Shown here piece by piece: positions 34,212-45,000 of a stretch of 64,000 bases of DNA. Source of the DNA: Terriglobia bacterium (lineage in GTDB: Bacteria > Acidobacteriota > Terriglobia > Versatilivoradales > Versatilivoraceae); the NCBI GenBank assembly GCA_951813285.1, contig OX638355.1:2437136-2501135 (forward strand), read 5' to 3'. Made by a program: the position numbers and the translations under genes. The notes under the pieces are model-generated. The model did not search any database and was not told the origin of the DNA. It saw only the letters and a list, made by a program, of their open reading frames with translations. Position 1 is the stretch's first letter. Each line of letters starts with the position of its first letter.

Positions 34212-36695
34212 TCAATACCGCACCTGGGTGGGCCGTCCTCGGTCCTCGCCCCGCAGCCAGATGAAAACCGGGGCGTGGGGCTCGGGCGAGGGCCAGGGCA
34301 GGGCGATCCTCAAGGTCTGCTTTTGGGGGTCGTCCGGGAAAGGGGTGGGGATGCCCGCTACGGGGTGACCCTGGCTCGCGTCCCAACCCGCCTTGGCGAT
34401 ATGGTGCAGTTCCTCCCCGGTCAACAATCCCTCGTAGAGCGATTTCCCCACCTTCCTGCGGGTCAGCAGGAAACGCTCGATCCTCGGCAGCCGGACCACC
34501 CGGCCCAAGGGGTGCGGGTCCGACAAGCCGGTGGTCTTGTTGCGGACCACGACCGCCAGGGAGCAGGCAGTGGCGCTCAGGCTGCCCGGGTCCAGCGAGA
34601 GAAACAGGGTGTCCTTCCCGGTGACGTCCAGCCGGGTGGTCCCTCGGGCCTGGCCGGGTTCAAGGGTCAGCCTGGATTCGAATTGGCCGCCCCTCCGGCA
34701 TCCCAGTTGCAGCGAGGCCAGCGGATGCAGGTTCTCCACTCCGATGGCGAAGCTGACCGGCCGGCCGGCCGGGAGCTCGCCCTCACGCAGTCCAAGCGCG
34801 GACTTGGGTGGGAAGGAAGTGCTGGCGCGTGCAACGGCCGGCCTTGGTCCCACGATTTGCAGCCCCTCCTTCAACACGACCGGAGCGTCCAGTCCGATGA
34901 CCCTCAAGGTGACAGGGAGCAGATCGCCCTCTTGGACCACGTCCTCCAGGTAGGCCGTGAGGCCCCGCTGTTCAAGCTCCCGCGTCTCGGGCGACACCGG
35001 CGCCAGTTCCCATCGGGCCTTGGCGCTCTCCAGCCCGCCGATGCGCTCCAGGCCGGTTCCTTCCAGCAGGAGCCTCTGGCTTTCTTCACCGAGATTGAGT
35101 CTGAGAGGGAGATTGGCAAGCCGCGGCAGTGGGGGGTGGACCTCCAGAGGAAGAACCTGTGGTTCGGCGTCAGCCTGGGAGATTCTCAGTCCGTAGAGGC
35201 CGGGGGCGAGCCGGCCGGTGTCCAGTGCGAAGCCCAGTTGCGCCTGCCTTCCGTCAGGTGTCCTTGGAGACAACAGGAAGGCAAGCGGCCTGGCGGTTTG
35301 TCCTGAAGCGTTGGAATCCACCAACTCCAGCTTCTTGACGAACTGGAAGTCGGCGCCCATCAACTCGACGCGGACACGCCCGCTTTTTGTCACCAGCCTG
35401 TCTTGGGATTGGGGCGTCAACCGGGCCAGGTTCAGGTCCCCCAACCGGTGAAAGCGAAACCGGCCGGCCAGCTCAAAGGGTTCCCAATCCCAGGAAGCGG
35501 CAAGGGCGTATTCCCCCGGGGGCAGGTCTTTATCGACGGTGTCCAGTTTCAGGGCCCGCAGCGACGGCTGGAGCGAAGCTCCGACGTCAAAATGCCGGCC
35601 TCCTACAGCCTGGACCAGCTTCCAGTCGTGGGCTCGCGGCAACTGCCTCCATTCGGAGGCATCCTTCGCCGAGATCGGGAGCAGGGCTTCCCGGCCGATG
35701 GGAAGGTGAACACCGGAAGCCACCCTCACTTGGGGCGCCGCCTGGGAGGGGATTCGCAGAGCCCACAGGTAGGCGATCCTGGCCCTGGCCTTGGTGGGGC
35801 GCCGCTGGGAACAGAGCTGGATGTCGTGAGGGGAAACGTTCTGGGCGAAGGCGGAGCGGAAGTCGGTCCCGGGGGAGATCAGGGTCCTCAGGTTCTGAAA
35901 CAGGGCCACCCCTCCGGTGGCCAGCAGGGCCGAGTTTCCCAGGAACAGGGTCGCCAGGGAAGCGGCCAGACCGGCCGATTGCCGTATTCCATGGGCCGGT
36001 TGGGGGTTGAGCGGGTCGTAGGTTGACAGCGACGGCAGCAGGGTGCGCAAAAGCAAAGCCGCCTGCTGGTCGCCCGGCGCCTTGGGGTCGATGCGGGGCA
36101 GGCTGACGTTGTGCTGAGCCGAGAACCCCTGCAGCACGGCGTCCAGCGGCCGGGAATCGGCGGGGGAGCGTTCCCAGGCCGCCAGCGCTTCCACCAAGGC
36201 ACCGACCTGGGCCGTCTGCTGGGCGTAGTCGGCGAGTTGGGTGATGACATCCTGGTTCTTCTTGACCAGGGACTTGACCTTCTTGATGTTCAGCCCCCGG
36301 GGACCGTAGACGGCTGCCACCACGCCGACGTCGAAGGGAACCTCCCACTGGGTGGCCGCCGCGGCCGGCCTGGGGTCCAGAACCACCCATTCTTTGTCGG
36401 GGCCGCTCTCGGTGGGGATCAGCACCAGGGCGATGGTGGCCTGGTGCTTCCGGTCGGACTTCTGGCGAACCGGGATATACAGCAGTCTCCGCCCCTTCTC
36501 CAGTCGATTGACCGCGGACAGCGGGCGAGCCCGCACCTTGGGTGCCGGTTGCACCAGAAAACGGAATTGACCGATGGATTGGCCGCCGGCGCAGACCGGC
36601 GGTTCGGCCGCCGCGGCCGAACGGCACAGGATCAGAGCCAGACCCATCGCCAACGCTACAGGAATCCTTGGCAATTCGCCCCCCTCAAGTTTCAT
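34212..36695 (-). CDS. Large exported protein of unknown function
   Basis: 827 residues that I do not recognise. A signal peptide (PVALAMGLALILCRSAAAAE) is followed by a region with beta character (residues 40-130), a helical region (130-200), a hydrophobic stretch near 235-265 (SAGLAASLATLFLGNSALLA), then from about 300 to the end repeated beta-rich segments such as LPPGEYALAASWDWEPFELA and LAPGLYGLRISQADAEPQVL, which look like immunoglobulin-like or other surface domains. It stands alone between a repeat block and a DUF1501 gene. It may be a periplasmic or outer-surface protein. Confidence 0.7.
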   Translation of the reverse strand: MKLEGGELPRIPVALAMGLALILCRSAAAAEPPVCAGGQSIGQFRFLVQPAPKVRARPLSAVNRLEKGRRLLYIPVRQKSDRKHQATIALVLIPTESGPDKEWVVLDPRPAAAATQWEVPFDVGVVAAVYGPRGLNIKKVKSLVKKNQDVITQLADYAQQTAQVGALVEALAAWERSPADSRPLDAVLQGFSAQHNVSLPRIDPKAPGDQQAALLLRTLLPSLSTYDPLNPQPAHGIRQSAGLAASLATLFLGNSALLATGGVALFQNLRTLISPGTDFRSAFAQNVSPHDIQLCSQRRPTKARARIAYLWALRIPSQAAPQVRVASGVHLPIGREALLPISAKDASEWRQLPRAHDWKLVQAVGGRHFDVGASLQPSLRALKLDTVDKDLPPGEYALAASWDWEPFELAGRFRFHRLGDLNLARLTPQSQDRLVTKSGRVRVELMGADFQFVKKLELVDSNASGQTARPLAFLLSPRTPDGRQAQLGFALDTGRLAPGLYGLRISQADAEPQVLPLEVHPPLPRLANLPLRLNLGEESQRLLLEGTGLERIGGLESAKARWELAPVSPETRELEQRGLTAYLEDVVQEGDLLPVTLRVIGLDAPVVLKEGLQIVGPRPAVARASTSFPPKSALGLREGELPAGRPVSFAIGVENLHPLASLQLGCRRGGQFESRLTLEPGQARGTTRLDVTGKDTLFLSLDPGSLSATACSLAVVVRNKTTGLSDPHPLGRVVRLPRIERFLLTRRKVGKSLYEGLLTGEELHHIAKAGWDASQGHPVAGIPTPFPDDPQKQTLRIALPWPSPEPHAPVFIWLRGEDRGRPTQVRY

Positions 36696-37150
36696 GATCG
36701 CCTATCCGGAGGAGGATTGAAAGTGCCAAAACGGCAGTGATTTAGTGGATAGTGACAGGTGGAGAGCGTTTCGTCGGATCCCTGTCCAGCCGTGCGGATC
36801 ATTGGGAGAATAACGGCTGGTCATTAAAGAAAGACCAACCACGAATGGACACTAATGAACACGAATAGGCAAGGAGAAGGATGGATCTCCTTCAAGGACA
36901 AGCGGCGCCGGCCAGGGCCTGCTGACATTCACTCACGGGACGCCGCGTTTGCCCCCCTCGGCTCGACTCCCCCTCAAGGGATAAGGAATAAGGATGCGGG
37001 CGGGACGCCCGCGCTCCCGGGGGAGATCTCCGTTTCGCTTCGTGGCTCTGCGAGTGCTGATGATCGTCTCTTCCGGCCGAGCCGTCAGGCGAAGGCTTGT
37101 GCGCGGTGTGCGGCGGACGCCAGGGTTCCAGGTTGTTCCCTGCCGGAATG
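36696..37150. repeat. Intergenic with repeat fragments
   Basis: 455 bases, no gene. Contains an AGTGG microrepeat (36737-36770), an ATTCGTGT-type segment on the minus strand (36836-36870), and a right-end fragment of the hairpin-ended element (36988-37021, GCGGGCGGGACGCCCGCGCT). Confidence 0.65.
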
Positions 37151-38548
37151 TCAAACAAACAGCGGCGCGATCTCGTCCACCTTCAGGAAAGTCGTTCCCG
37201 AGACCGGTTCCAGGTACTCGAAAGCCCGACCCGACGGGGTGTTGGTGATCTTCTTGGACCAGTCGATGCCCAGGGCGGAGTACATGGTGGCGGCAATGTC
37301 TTCGATATAGATGGATCGCTTCTGGCTCCAACCGGAATCCACCACTTTGCCGCCGGTGGGGTCGGTGGCGCCGATGATGCGGCCGCCCCGGACTCCGCCG
37401 CCCGCGAACAGGCTGGTGGAAGCGAAACGGTGGTGATCGCGGCCCTTGTTGACCGTAAGGTCTCCCACGGTGCGCCCGAATTCGCCCATGCAGACAATCA
37501 GGGTGCGGTCCAGCAGCGCCTGTCCGTCCTTGGTCTTGCGCTGGCTCAGGTCGGTCAGCAGGCTGGCGAACGCCGCGTCCAGCTCCCGGCCCAGAGTGTA
37601 TTGGTTGGGCGTGCTGGTCTTGTCGTAGGCCTTGGCGTGAAGGTCCCAACCGTCGTGGGTGATGAACACGTAGCGGGTGCCGGCCTCAGCCGCGATCAGG
37701 TTGCGCCCCAGGATGCAGGCATCCCCCAGGGCCGAGGATCCGTAGCGCTTGCGTTCCTCCGTCTCCAGCTTGAAGACGTCCCGGACCTCGGGCGCCATCA
37801 TGATGGAATGGGCCTCTCCGTAGTAGGATCGGAACTCTTCAATCGGGCGCGAACTCCCCGACGACGAAACCGGGTGTCCCTGCTCCAGCCGGCTCAGGAG
37901 GTCCCACCGTCGCAGAAAGCGTTCCCGTTCGCCATCCTCCAGCAGGAAGTGCCGGCTCTCCTGGGTATTGAAGGCCAGGGGACCGTACTTGGGGTCCAGA
38001 CAGCCGGCGCCCACGATGCCGGCGCCGCTGGTGATGTTGTAGTTCATGGACACAAAGGGAGGGAGAAAGTCGCCGGGCTTGCGGCGGGCCTCCATTTCGT
38101 AGGCGACGACGGCTCCCAGGGAAGGCATTTCGGCCCGCCGGGCTGGGCTGACCGGGTGAGCCACCTGCAGGACGTACTGGGCTCGGGAGTGGCCGGCTTC
38201 CCAGGCCTCCACCGAACGCACGATGGCCAAGTCGTCCAGCTTCTCCGACAGCCGGGGGAACAAGGCGTAGGGTAGCTTCAACATCCCGCTCTTGACGGTC
38301 CGCACGTCGAAGTCCGCCGGTGTGTAATGCCCCTCCTTGAAGTCGAAGGTGTCGATCTGGCTGGGCCCACCGTCCAGAAAGAGAAAAATGCAGTAGTCGG
38401 CGCTGCCCCGGGGGTTCACCTTTCGGGCCGCTTGCAGGTTGAGCGGGTCCATCATGGGCGAAAGGCAGAAACAGGTGGCCGTGGCGGCCCCGGCGCGAAT
38501 AAAGCCTCGCCGGGTCAACTGTGGAGTGCGGGTCATGGCTTCTTCCAT
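37151..38548 (-). CDS. DUF1501 family protein with Tat signal (pair 1)
   Basis: 465 residues. The N-terminus carries a twin-arginine signal (TRRGFIRAGAATATCFCL). The body shows family segments CIFLFLDGGPSQIDTFDFKE, DDLAIVRSVEAWEAGHSRAQ, LIVCMGEFGRTVGDLTVNKG and GRDHHRFASTSLFAGGGVRG, an alkaline-phosphatase-like/sulfatase-like fold whose substrate is unknown. GGAGAGG stands 9 bases before the ATG at 38548. It follows the PSD1-type gene by 16 bases; the two are probably co-expressed and co-exported. Confidence 0.88.
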   Translation of the reverse strand: MEEAMTRTPQLTRRGFIRAGAATATCFCLSPMMDPLNLQAARKVNPRGSADYCIFLFLDGGPSQIDTFDFKEGHYTPADFDVRTVKSGMLKLPYALFPRLSEKLDDLAIVRSVEAWEAGHSRAQYVLQVAHPVSPARRAEMPSLGAVVAYEMEARRKPGDFLPPFVSMNYNITSGAGIVGAGCLDPKYGPLAFNTQESRHFLLEDGERERFLRRWDLLSRLEQGHPVSSSGSSRPIEEFRSYYGEAHSIMMAPEVRDVFKLETEERKRYGSSALGDACILGRNLIAAEAGTRYVFITHDGWDLHAKAYDKTSTPNQYTLGRELDAAFASLLTDLSQRKTKDGQALLDRTLIVCMGEFGRTVGDLTVNKGRDHHRFASTSLFAGGGVRGGRIIGATDPTGGKVVDSGWSQKRSIYIEDIAATMYSALGIDWSKKITNTPSGRAFEYLEPVSGTTFLKVDEIAPLFV

Positions 38549-38564
38549 GGTACCGTTTCCTCTC

Positions 38565-40397
38565 CTAAAGGTTGAACAGAAACTCCTTGGTGTTGAGCAG
38601 GCTCCAGAGCAGGTCCTCGGCCCCGGACTCGCGGTAGCGTTCAATCTGGGACACTCCCAGCCGCTGCTCCTCTTCTCGCGGGGGCCGGCCCAGGGTCGCC
38701 AGAAAGAGCTCTTCCACGATGGCCTGGTTGCTCTTGAGGGGCTCCTGCTTGAGCAGCGCCTGAAGCCGTCCCTTGTCCGCCCGAACCTTCTCCTTGATCA
38801 GATCGCTGTTCAGCAAGAGCGAGGCCTGCACGGTCGAGCCGGCCAGGCTCTTGTCGGCCACGTCGCGGTTGCTCCGGCCAAAGGCGGCCAGAAAGACCTT
38901 CAACTCGCCTTGCAGGTCGTAGGGGCCTCGGGTCTGCACCACGTACTTGACCTTGAGATCGGTGCCCATGATGGGGATCTCGGGGAAGACCCCGGTGGCT
39001 TGACAGAGGCTGTCGTGGAGTTGGGCCGCCGAGAGGCGCCGGGCATTGCGCCGGGCGAAATAGCGGGCATACTCGGGACGCCACTGGCCGGGAAACCGGC
39101 TGGAAAGCTGATAGGCGCTCGACTTGGCGATCCGCCGGATGATGGCCCGCAAGCTGAAGCCGCTCTCGGCGAAGTCTTTCCCCAGGGCGTCCAGCAGTTC
39201 CGGGTGGGTGGGCTGGATGGTCCAGGGAGAGGGCGGGGGATTGCCGGGGTCCTGACGGGCCAGGTCGAACTCGAAGGGAGGATCGACGATGCCGACCCCC
39301 ATCAGCTCGGTCCAGATCAGGTTGGCGGTAGCCCGGGCAAACTGGGGATGGGAAGTGAGCATGCGGGTGTAGGCCCGGCGAAAGTCCTCTCCCGGCCTGG
39401 CCTGCTCGCCGTTGAGCAGGAAGGTGGGAGTGGTGTCCGCCGAATAGCGCGTCATGCGCTTGACGCTGGGGTACTTCAGGTCATAGCGGTGGGAGGCTTC
39501 CTGCACCGGAAATTCTTGGCCGATCCCGAAGCCGCGGGACATCCGAATGCCCCCGAAAAAGGAGGCCTGACGCCAGAACTCCTCCCGCTTTTTTTGGCTG
39601 AGCCAGAGGTTGATCTTTTCCAGGTGGTAGGCGCCGTCGTGGCAGGCGATGCACTCCAGGTTGATCCCCAGGAAGTTCCTGGTGCTGCTGATGGCGATGT
39701 CCTCGATGCTGTCCTCGTGGTTGACGGCCAACCCGTCGGCGTCGTCGGCGTGGTTCCTGGCCAGATAGTTGGCGGGGGCCGACTCCCAGTTGGAGCGGGC
39801 CGTGGCCGTCAGCATCTCGGTGACCAACTGGTCGTAGGGCACGTCCAGCAGCAGGGCCGTGTTGAGATAGTCCCAGAAGAGATTCCGTCCCTTGGGGCCT
39901 ATCTCGCCCTGGGTGGCGCGAAAGAGATCGCACAGAAAATAGGTCCAGCGATCCAGGTAAGGGTGGGAGGGGTGGTCGGCGGCGGCGGGGTCCACCCTGG
40001 CTCCGGTCAGCTCGTCGATGAGCCTGGACCGCTTGTCGGGATCGGTGTCCTTCAGGAAGCTCCGAACCTTGTCGACCTCCGGCAGGCGGCCGGTCAGGTC
40101 CAGGTGGGCTCTGCGCAGGAATTCTGCGTCCGACGACAGGGGGGCGTGGGGAATCCCGTCCCGCTCCAGCTTGTCGAAAATGAATTCGTCGATGTAGTTG
40201 TTTCTGCGGACCGGCAGCGAGTGCTCCGGACCGGCCAGGCCGGCTGTCACCCGGCTGGTGACCTCATCCAGCTCCACCCGGCTGCCCGACCCGGGATTGG
40301 GCGGGTGCGGCTTCTTGCCGGCCTTGTCCTCAGGTTGGCCGAGGGCCACCAGGGTGGCAACGAGCAGCGGCAGCAGCAATGGTAGGGATAACTTCAT
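38565..40397 (-). CDS. DUF1549/DUF1553 (PSD1-type) protein without cytochrome domain (pair 1)
   Basis: 610 residues. A signal peptide (LPLLLPLLVATLVALG) leads directly to DUF1549 (NNYIDEFIFDKLERDGIPHA, RRAHLDLTGRLPEVDKVRSF) and a CxxCH-like heme site (GINLECIACHDGAYHLEK), then DUF1553 (TANLIWTELMGVGIVDPPFE, IAKSSAYQLSSRFPGQW). Unlike its two counterparts in the window it lacks the N-terminal PSCyt1 cytochrome-c domain. Family function is unproven; genomic pairing with DUF1501 is typical of Planctomycetes, Verrucomicrobia and Acidobacteria. Confidence 0.88.
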   Translation of the reverse strand: MKLSLPLLLPLLVATLVALGQPEDKAGKKPHPPNPGSGSRVELDEVTSRVTAGLAGPEHSLPVRRNNYIDEFIFDKLERDGIPHAPLSSDAEFLRRAHLDLTGRLPEVDKVRSFLKDTDPDKRSRLIDELTGARVDPAAADHPSHPYLDRWTYFLCDLFRATQGEIGPKGRNLFWDYLNTALLLDVPYDQLVTEMLTATARSNWESAPANYLARNHADDADGLAVNHEDSIEDIAISSTRNFLGINLECIACHDGAYHLEKINLWLSQKKREEFWRQASFFGGIRMSRGFGIGQEFPVQEASHRYDLKYPSVKRMTRYSADTTPTFLLNGEQARPGEDFRRAYTRMLTSHPQFARATANLIWTELMGVGIVDPPFEFDLARQDPGNPPPSPWTIQPTHPELLDALGKDFAESGFSLRAIIRRIAKSSAYQLSSRFPGQWRPEYARYFARRNARRLSAAQLHDSLCQATGVFPEIPIMGTDLKVKYVVQTRGPYDLQGELKVFLAAFGRSNRDVADKSLAGSTVQASLLLNSDLIKEKVRADKGRLQALLKQEPLKSNQAIVEELFLATLGRPPREEEQRLGVSQIERYRESGAEDLLWSLLNTKEFLFNL

Positions 40398-40576
40398 GGC
40401 TCACGCCCCTTGTCCGCAGGCCGGTTGGCCCGGGGACAAGGAGTGTCCGGGTAAGAGGATCCGGGGAACAATTCCAGGAGAGTTTATCAGGATTCGGCCA
40501 AAGTTTGAAACGGTCTTGCGTGCGGACGATAGGAATGGTGAGCGGAAAAGATTCGTATGACTGCTTCCCAGAGAGC

Positions 40577-41014
40577 TTATTTGCCGCCTCTCAGCATCGT
40601 CACACCCTGAGCCCCCAGGAGCAGCGGCAGGGCGGCGTCGATCACTGCCCAGATTACCGAAACAGCGTCGGGCCCCACGGCGTTGTAGGCAGGGCTCTGC
40701 AGGTTGAACCAGTTGAAGAAAAAGAGGATGCCGATGAACAGCAACCCGTAGAAGATCGTGTTGGCAGCCAGAAAGGCACGGGTTACCGGTGCATTGCCGC
40801 CTTCCCGGTCGACCTCTTGCTTGCGCATGCAGCTGAAGATCAGGCCCAGCGCTATGGCAATCGCCATCAGCGGGTTGATATAGCTCCAGTTGGGGCTGTA
40901 GGGGCTGGTCTGACTGGAAGCGTGATAGAGCGGCTCGACGACGGTGTGAATGGCCACCAAGGCCCCGATGAGGATGAGAACGGCACCTGTAACCTGCCTG
41001 AGGGTAGTCATCAA
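40577..41014 (-). CDS. Small integral membrane protein, four helices
   Basis: 145 residues. Four hydrophobic segments at about 7-25 (QVTGAVLILIGALVAIHTVV), 46-62 (LMAIAIALGLIFSC), 80-105 (FLAANTIFYGLLFIGILFFF) and 118-138. I know no family. Its ATG overlaps the stop of the PPC-domain remnant upstream (ATGA), suggesting it was once translated together with that gene. Confidence 0.6.
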   Translation of the reverse strand: MMTTLRQVTGAVLILIGALVAIHTVVEPLYHASSQTSPYSPNWSYINPLMAIAIALGLIFSCMRKQEVDREGGNAPVTRAFLAANTIFYGLLFIGILFFFNWFNLQSPAYNAVGPDAVSVIWAVIDAALPLLLGAQGVTMLRGGK

Positions 41015-41513
41015 TCTGTACTCCTTTCGCTGTTGACTATGGTCGATCTTCGTGAGTCCGGGTTGAGCCGGGCTCCGTCCCCGTGAGGCAGGGCCAGGGT
41101 GGCCTTGGCCAGCAGCATGAGGATGGCTTTTAAGGTGTAGAGGGTCTTGGGCTCCACCGTCTTCAAATAGAACTGGCCGTTGCGGCTGATTTTCTTGTAG
41201 ACGTTGGTCAGGAACTCCCTGCCGTCGCTGTCGAAAACACTCATGCGGGGATTAAACCGGGGCTTTCCGGTTTCGGGTGTCTCGATCTCAAAAGCCAGGC
41301 GGTCTCCGGTGCCGACCTGAAATTTGAAGGTGTCCACGTCCCCGGGTGCTCGATGCTTCCTTCCACCAGGGCCGGCAGGCTGACTTCCACCGCCTGCTCG
41401 AAGGAGTTGTTGGATTGACACTTTCTGCCTGGGGCGATCCGGAAGGTCAAGTTCCATGCCGCACCGAACCCTGTTCCTGAGCACATGGGGTGATTCCTGA
41501 AACCGGTCTGCAA
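41011..41513 (-). pseudogene. PPC-domain (pre-peptidase C-terminal-like) exported protein, frameshifted remnant
   Basis: Two overlapping frames together make one domain: CQSNNSFEQAVEVSLPALVE and GSIEHPG in one, then DVDTFKFQVGTGDRLAFEIE and RFNPRMSVFDSDGREFLTNV in the other. The join is at a C run (41340-41343) that is one base short on the coding strand. The end diverges after VEPKTLYTL into a tail with no family match. In Acidobacteria this domain occurs in long exported proteins, so both ends are probably lost. It may be a sequencing error at the homopolymer, but the truncation suggests a true remnant. Confidence 0.65.
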
Positions 41514-41523
41514 ATTCTATCAC

Positions 41524-42025
41524 CGGCCTCGCTCCGGAACCAAAATGTCCGGGAATTCAGATGGTGGGCCCCGTTTCCGGCTCGATCCTCGATCGGGTTG
41601 GGGAGAATGGTTGCGCCAGAGACGGCAACCGTTCGGTTTACGATTCCAAAACATTTTGTTTGATAGGCAAGGCGAATTCTGGCCAAAACAAATCCGCAGT
41701 CTCAGGGTGAAATTCACACCGAAAGTGAATTACTGACGGATTGGAGGCCAGCCGGTAGCAGCCCTTTCCGAAACAACGGAATGGCATTTTATTTTTGGGA
41801 AAGAGTTTGAAAAGAGGTAAGATAACCGTATAGTTGAGGCATAATTTTTCGGATAAAGCACCCATTGCCGGATTTCCCGTCGGATTTTGTTGAGTGGGCA
41901 CCAGTGCTCCTCTTGAAATCCGATTAACTTTGTTCACACGAATAGTGCATCACCTTTCGGGAACCCATGCTGTCTGCCCACGGTAAAAGATTCAGCCGAG
42001 GGTTCTTCTGGAGAGGATTCCAACA
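41524..42025. other. AT-richer intergenic region upstream of the TonB receptor
   Basis: 502 bases with no supported gene; noticeably more AT-rich than the surroundings (41640-41940), probably holding the promoter of the 1,237-residue receptor. Confidence 0.5.
41807..41834 (+). promoter_or_regulatory. Candidate sigma-70 promoter for the Oar-like receptor
   Basis: TTGAAA at 41807-41812, 16-base spacer, TATAGT at 41829-41834, inside the AT-rich region about 190 bases before the start codon. Motif match only. Confidence 0.35.
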
Positions 42026-45000
42026 ATGAAACCAGCTCGATTTTACGTTTCGTTTCTGACCCTGCTGGCGGCCATCTCCCTGTTCGCTCCCGAAGCTCAG
42101 GCTCAATCGAGCAGCTTGAGTGGAGTGGTCACCGATGAGACCGGCGGCATCCTGCCCGATGCCGAGGTCACCGCGATCAACCAGGACAACAACCTCCAGC
42201 GAACCGTGCTGTCCAACGAAGAGGGTCTGTTCGTCTTTGCCCAGCTCCCTCCCGGTGCCTACACCCTGTCGGCGACCCAGCCGGGATTCAATTCGGTGAC
42301 GATTGAAGGCATCACCTTGCTGGTCAACACCAACCTCGAGCTTCCGGTGGTGTTCGACACCGTAGCCACGCTCACCAAGTCCATCACGGTGGCTGCTTCG
42401 GCTCCACAGCTGAATACCACCGACGCTTCGGTGGGGAACGCCTTTGGAGCCAAGCCGATCAGACAGTTGCCGCTGAACGCGCGAAATCCGGCCGGGCTGC
42501 TCTCGCTGCAGGCGGGCGTCACCTTCCTGACCGCCGACCCGCTGGACTCCAAGTTGTCGGGTGACATCCGGAACGGTACCGTGAACGGAGCTCAGAGCGA
42601 CCAGTCGAACGTCACGCTCGACGGGGTCGACGTGAACGATCAGAACGGACGCTTGCCCTTCACCAGCGTCCTTCGCAACACGCTGGATTCGATTCAGGAA
42701 TTCCGGGTGGTGACCACCACGGCCAATGCCAACCAGGGCCGTTCATCGGGTGCGCAAGTGTCGCTGGTGACCAAGAGCGGGACCAACGAAGTCCACGGAT
42801 CGCTCTACGAATACCACCGCAACACCATCACCGCCGCCAATGATTTCTTCAACAACAGGGCCGGCGTGGATCGCCCCAAGCTCATCCGGAACGTGTTCGG
42901 AGGTTCTGTCGGCGGTCCGGTCAAGAAGGACCGCGTCTTCTACTTTCTCAACTACGAAGGGCGACGGGACGCCAGCGACGGCAGCGCGGTGCGCCGGGTT
43001 CCGACAGCTTCCATGCGCGATGGGTTCGTTCGGTACAGAAGCGTTGACGGGGTGGTACAGACACTCGATCCGGCATTCATCCGCACCCGGATCGATCCGC
43101 TCGGAACCGGTCCCAGTCCCGCCACGCTCGAATACTTCAGATCCTTTCCGGAACCGAACGACTCCACTGTCGGAGACGGTCTCAACACGGCCGGATACCG
43201 GTTCACGGCTCCGACACCCCTGAGCTGGAACACCTTCATCTCGAAGACGGACTGGAATTTGGATCAGCAGGGTTCGCACAGCATGTTCCTGCGTCTCAAC
43301 TACCAGAACGACAGCATCGGAAGCGTTCCCCAGTTTCCCGGGCTGCCCCCGAACACGGAGACCGCCGACACCAGCCGCGGTATGGCATTGGGGTACAACG
43401 GCTTGTTCGCCGGCAACCTCGTAGGCACGTTTCGCTACGGATTGACTAGCCAGAAGTTGAACTTTTCGGGCGTGCAGACGGCATCCAGGGCAAGTCTTGG
43501 GGATAGCATCATCGACGATATTGAGGGTGCGACGACCCCCCGGGACGTCGAACTGCCGACTCAGACCCTGTCGGCGGACTTCTCGGTGATTAGTGGTACC
43601 CACTCCCTGCAGTTCGGAGGGGCATTCTTCTCCAATCGCAACCGTCGTTTGAGTTACGGCAACAGCTTTCACTTCGCCAAGCAGGCCGCCTGGGCTTTAG
43701 CCGACGGCCCGGCGTTATTCGACGGGCCGCTCTCGGCAGCGCCCGCCAACCCCGGAGTCTACCGGGAGACCATGGCGACCGCCCTCGGGGTTCTCAACTT
43801 CTTCGACGCCAACTACAACTACGACCTGGACGGCAATCCGCTGCCTCTGGGTGACCCCGTCAACCGGACTTTCGGAGTGGAACAGCTGGAGCTTTACTTC
43901 CAGGACACCTGGCGCGTCCGGCCGGGCCTGGCCATCACAGGCGGCCTGCGCTGGTCGCTGATGCCGCCGGTCAGGGAGGTGAATGGGATCCAGGTCAGCA
44001 TCACGCCGGGTCTCGACCAGTACATCGGGCAGCGTCTGGAGTTGGCGGCGAACGGTCGTCCCACTCGCGAAGCGGGCTCCATCGGCTTCGTGGGAGTGGA
44101 CGACGCCCAGGGCGGTCCGCTGTGGGCGACCCATGCCAAGAATTTCTCGCCACGGCTGGCCATCGCCTACTCGCCGGGGTCCAGCGACGGAGTTCTGGGC
44201 AAGCTGCTCGGCGGCCCGGGAAAAACCTCGATCCGGGCAGGGGCGGGCCTCTTCTACAACAGCTTCGGGATGGGAATGATGCAGATGCTGGACCGCAATG
44301 CCTTCGGGCTCACCAGCAAGGTGACCAACCAGATCGCCAGAGTCGCCGATGCTCCTCGCTTCACCGGGCTATCGACCCTGCCCGCGGCAGGGATCCTGCC
44401 TCCTCCACCGGGTGGCCCGGGCACACCCAACCCGACCGGACTGGGATGGAGCCAGGGAGTCGACTCCAGCCTGAAGCCGCCCTACAGCATCAACCCCACC
44501 TTTTCTCTGGCCCGCGAGTTCGGCGGGGGATTCCTGGTGGACATCGGCTATGTGGGCCGACTCGGCCGCAGGCTGCTGGTCAACGACACCGCCTCGGCCC
44601 AGTACACCAACTTCAAGGATCCGGCGTCCGGCGAGTATTTGATGGATGCGCTCCAGGCAATGGAACGCATGGCGCACCGCGGAGTCCCGACCGGGTCCGT
44701 GCAGCCGATCAGGTTCTGGGAGAACCTCTATGCCGGAGCTGCCACGGCGGACGCGACCGCGACTCAGCGTGTCTACGATGTTATCCGGTCCGCCAGTCCC
44801 GATACGGGTACGGCTCTCTATTACCTCGACTACGCCTGCATCCCGTTTTGCAGCGACATGGGGCCGGGGGTGTCCATGAATCCGCAGTTCTGGGCCTTCG
44901 ATGCGCTCCGGTCTTTCGGAACCTCAACCTACCACTCGATGCAGGTGTCACTGCGGAAGGCTTTCTCCCAAGGGTACCAGTTTGACCTGAACTATACCCT

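Noticed and set aside
38439-40385. 648-codon frame antisense to the PSD1-type gene
   Set aside because: Shadow of the minus-strand gene, no family features.
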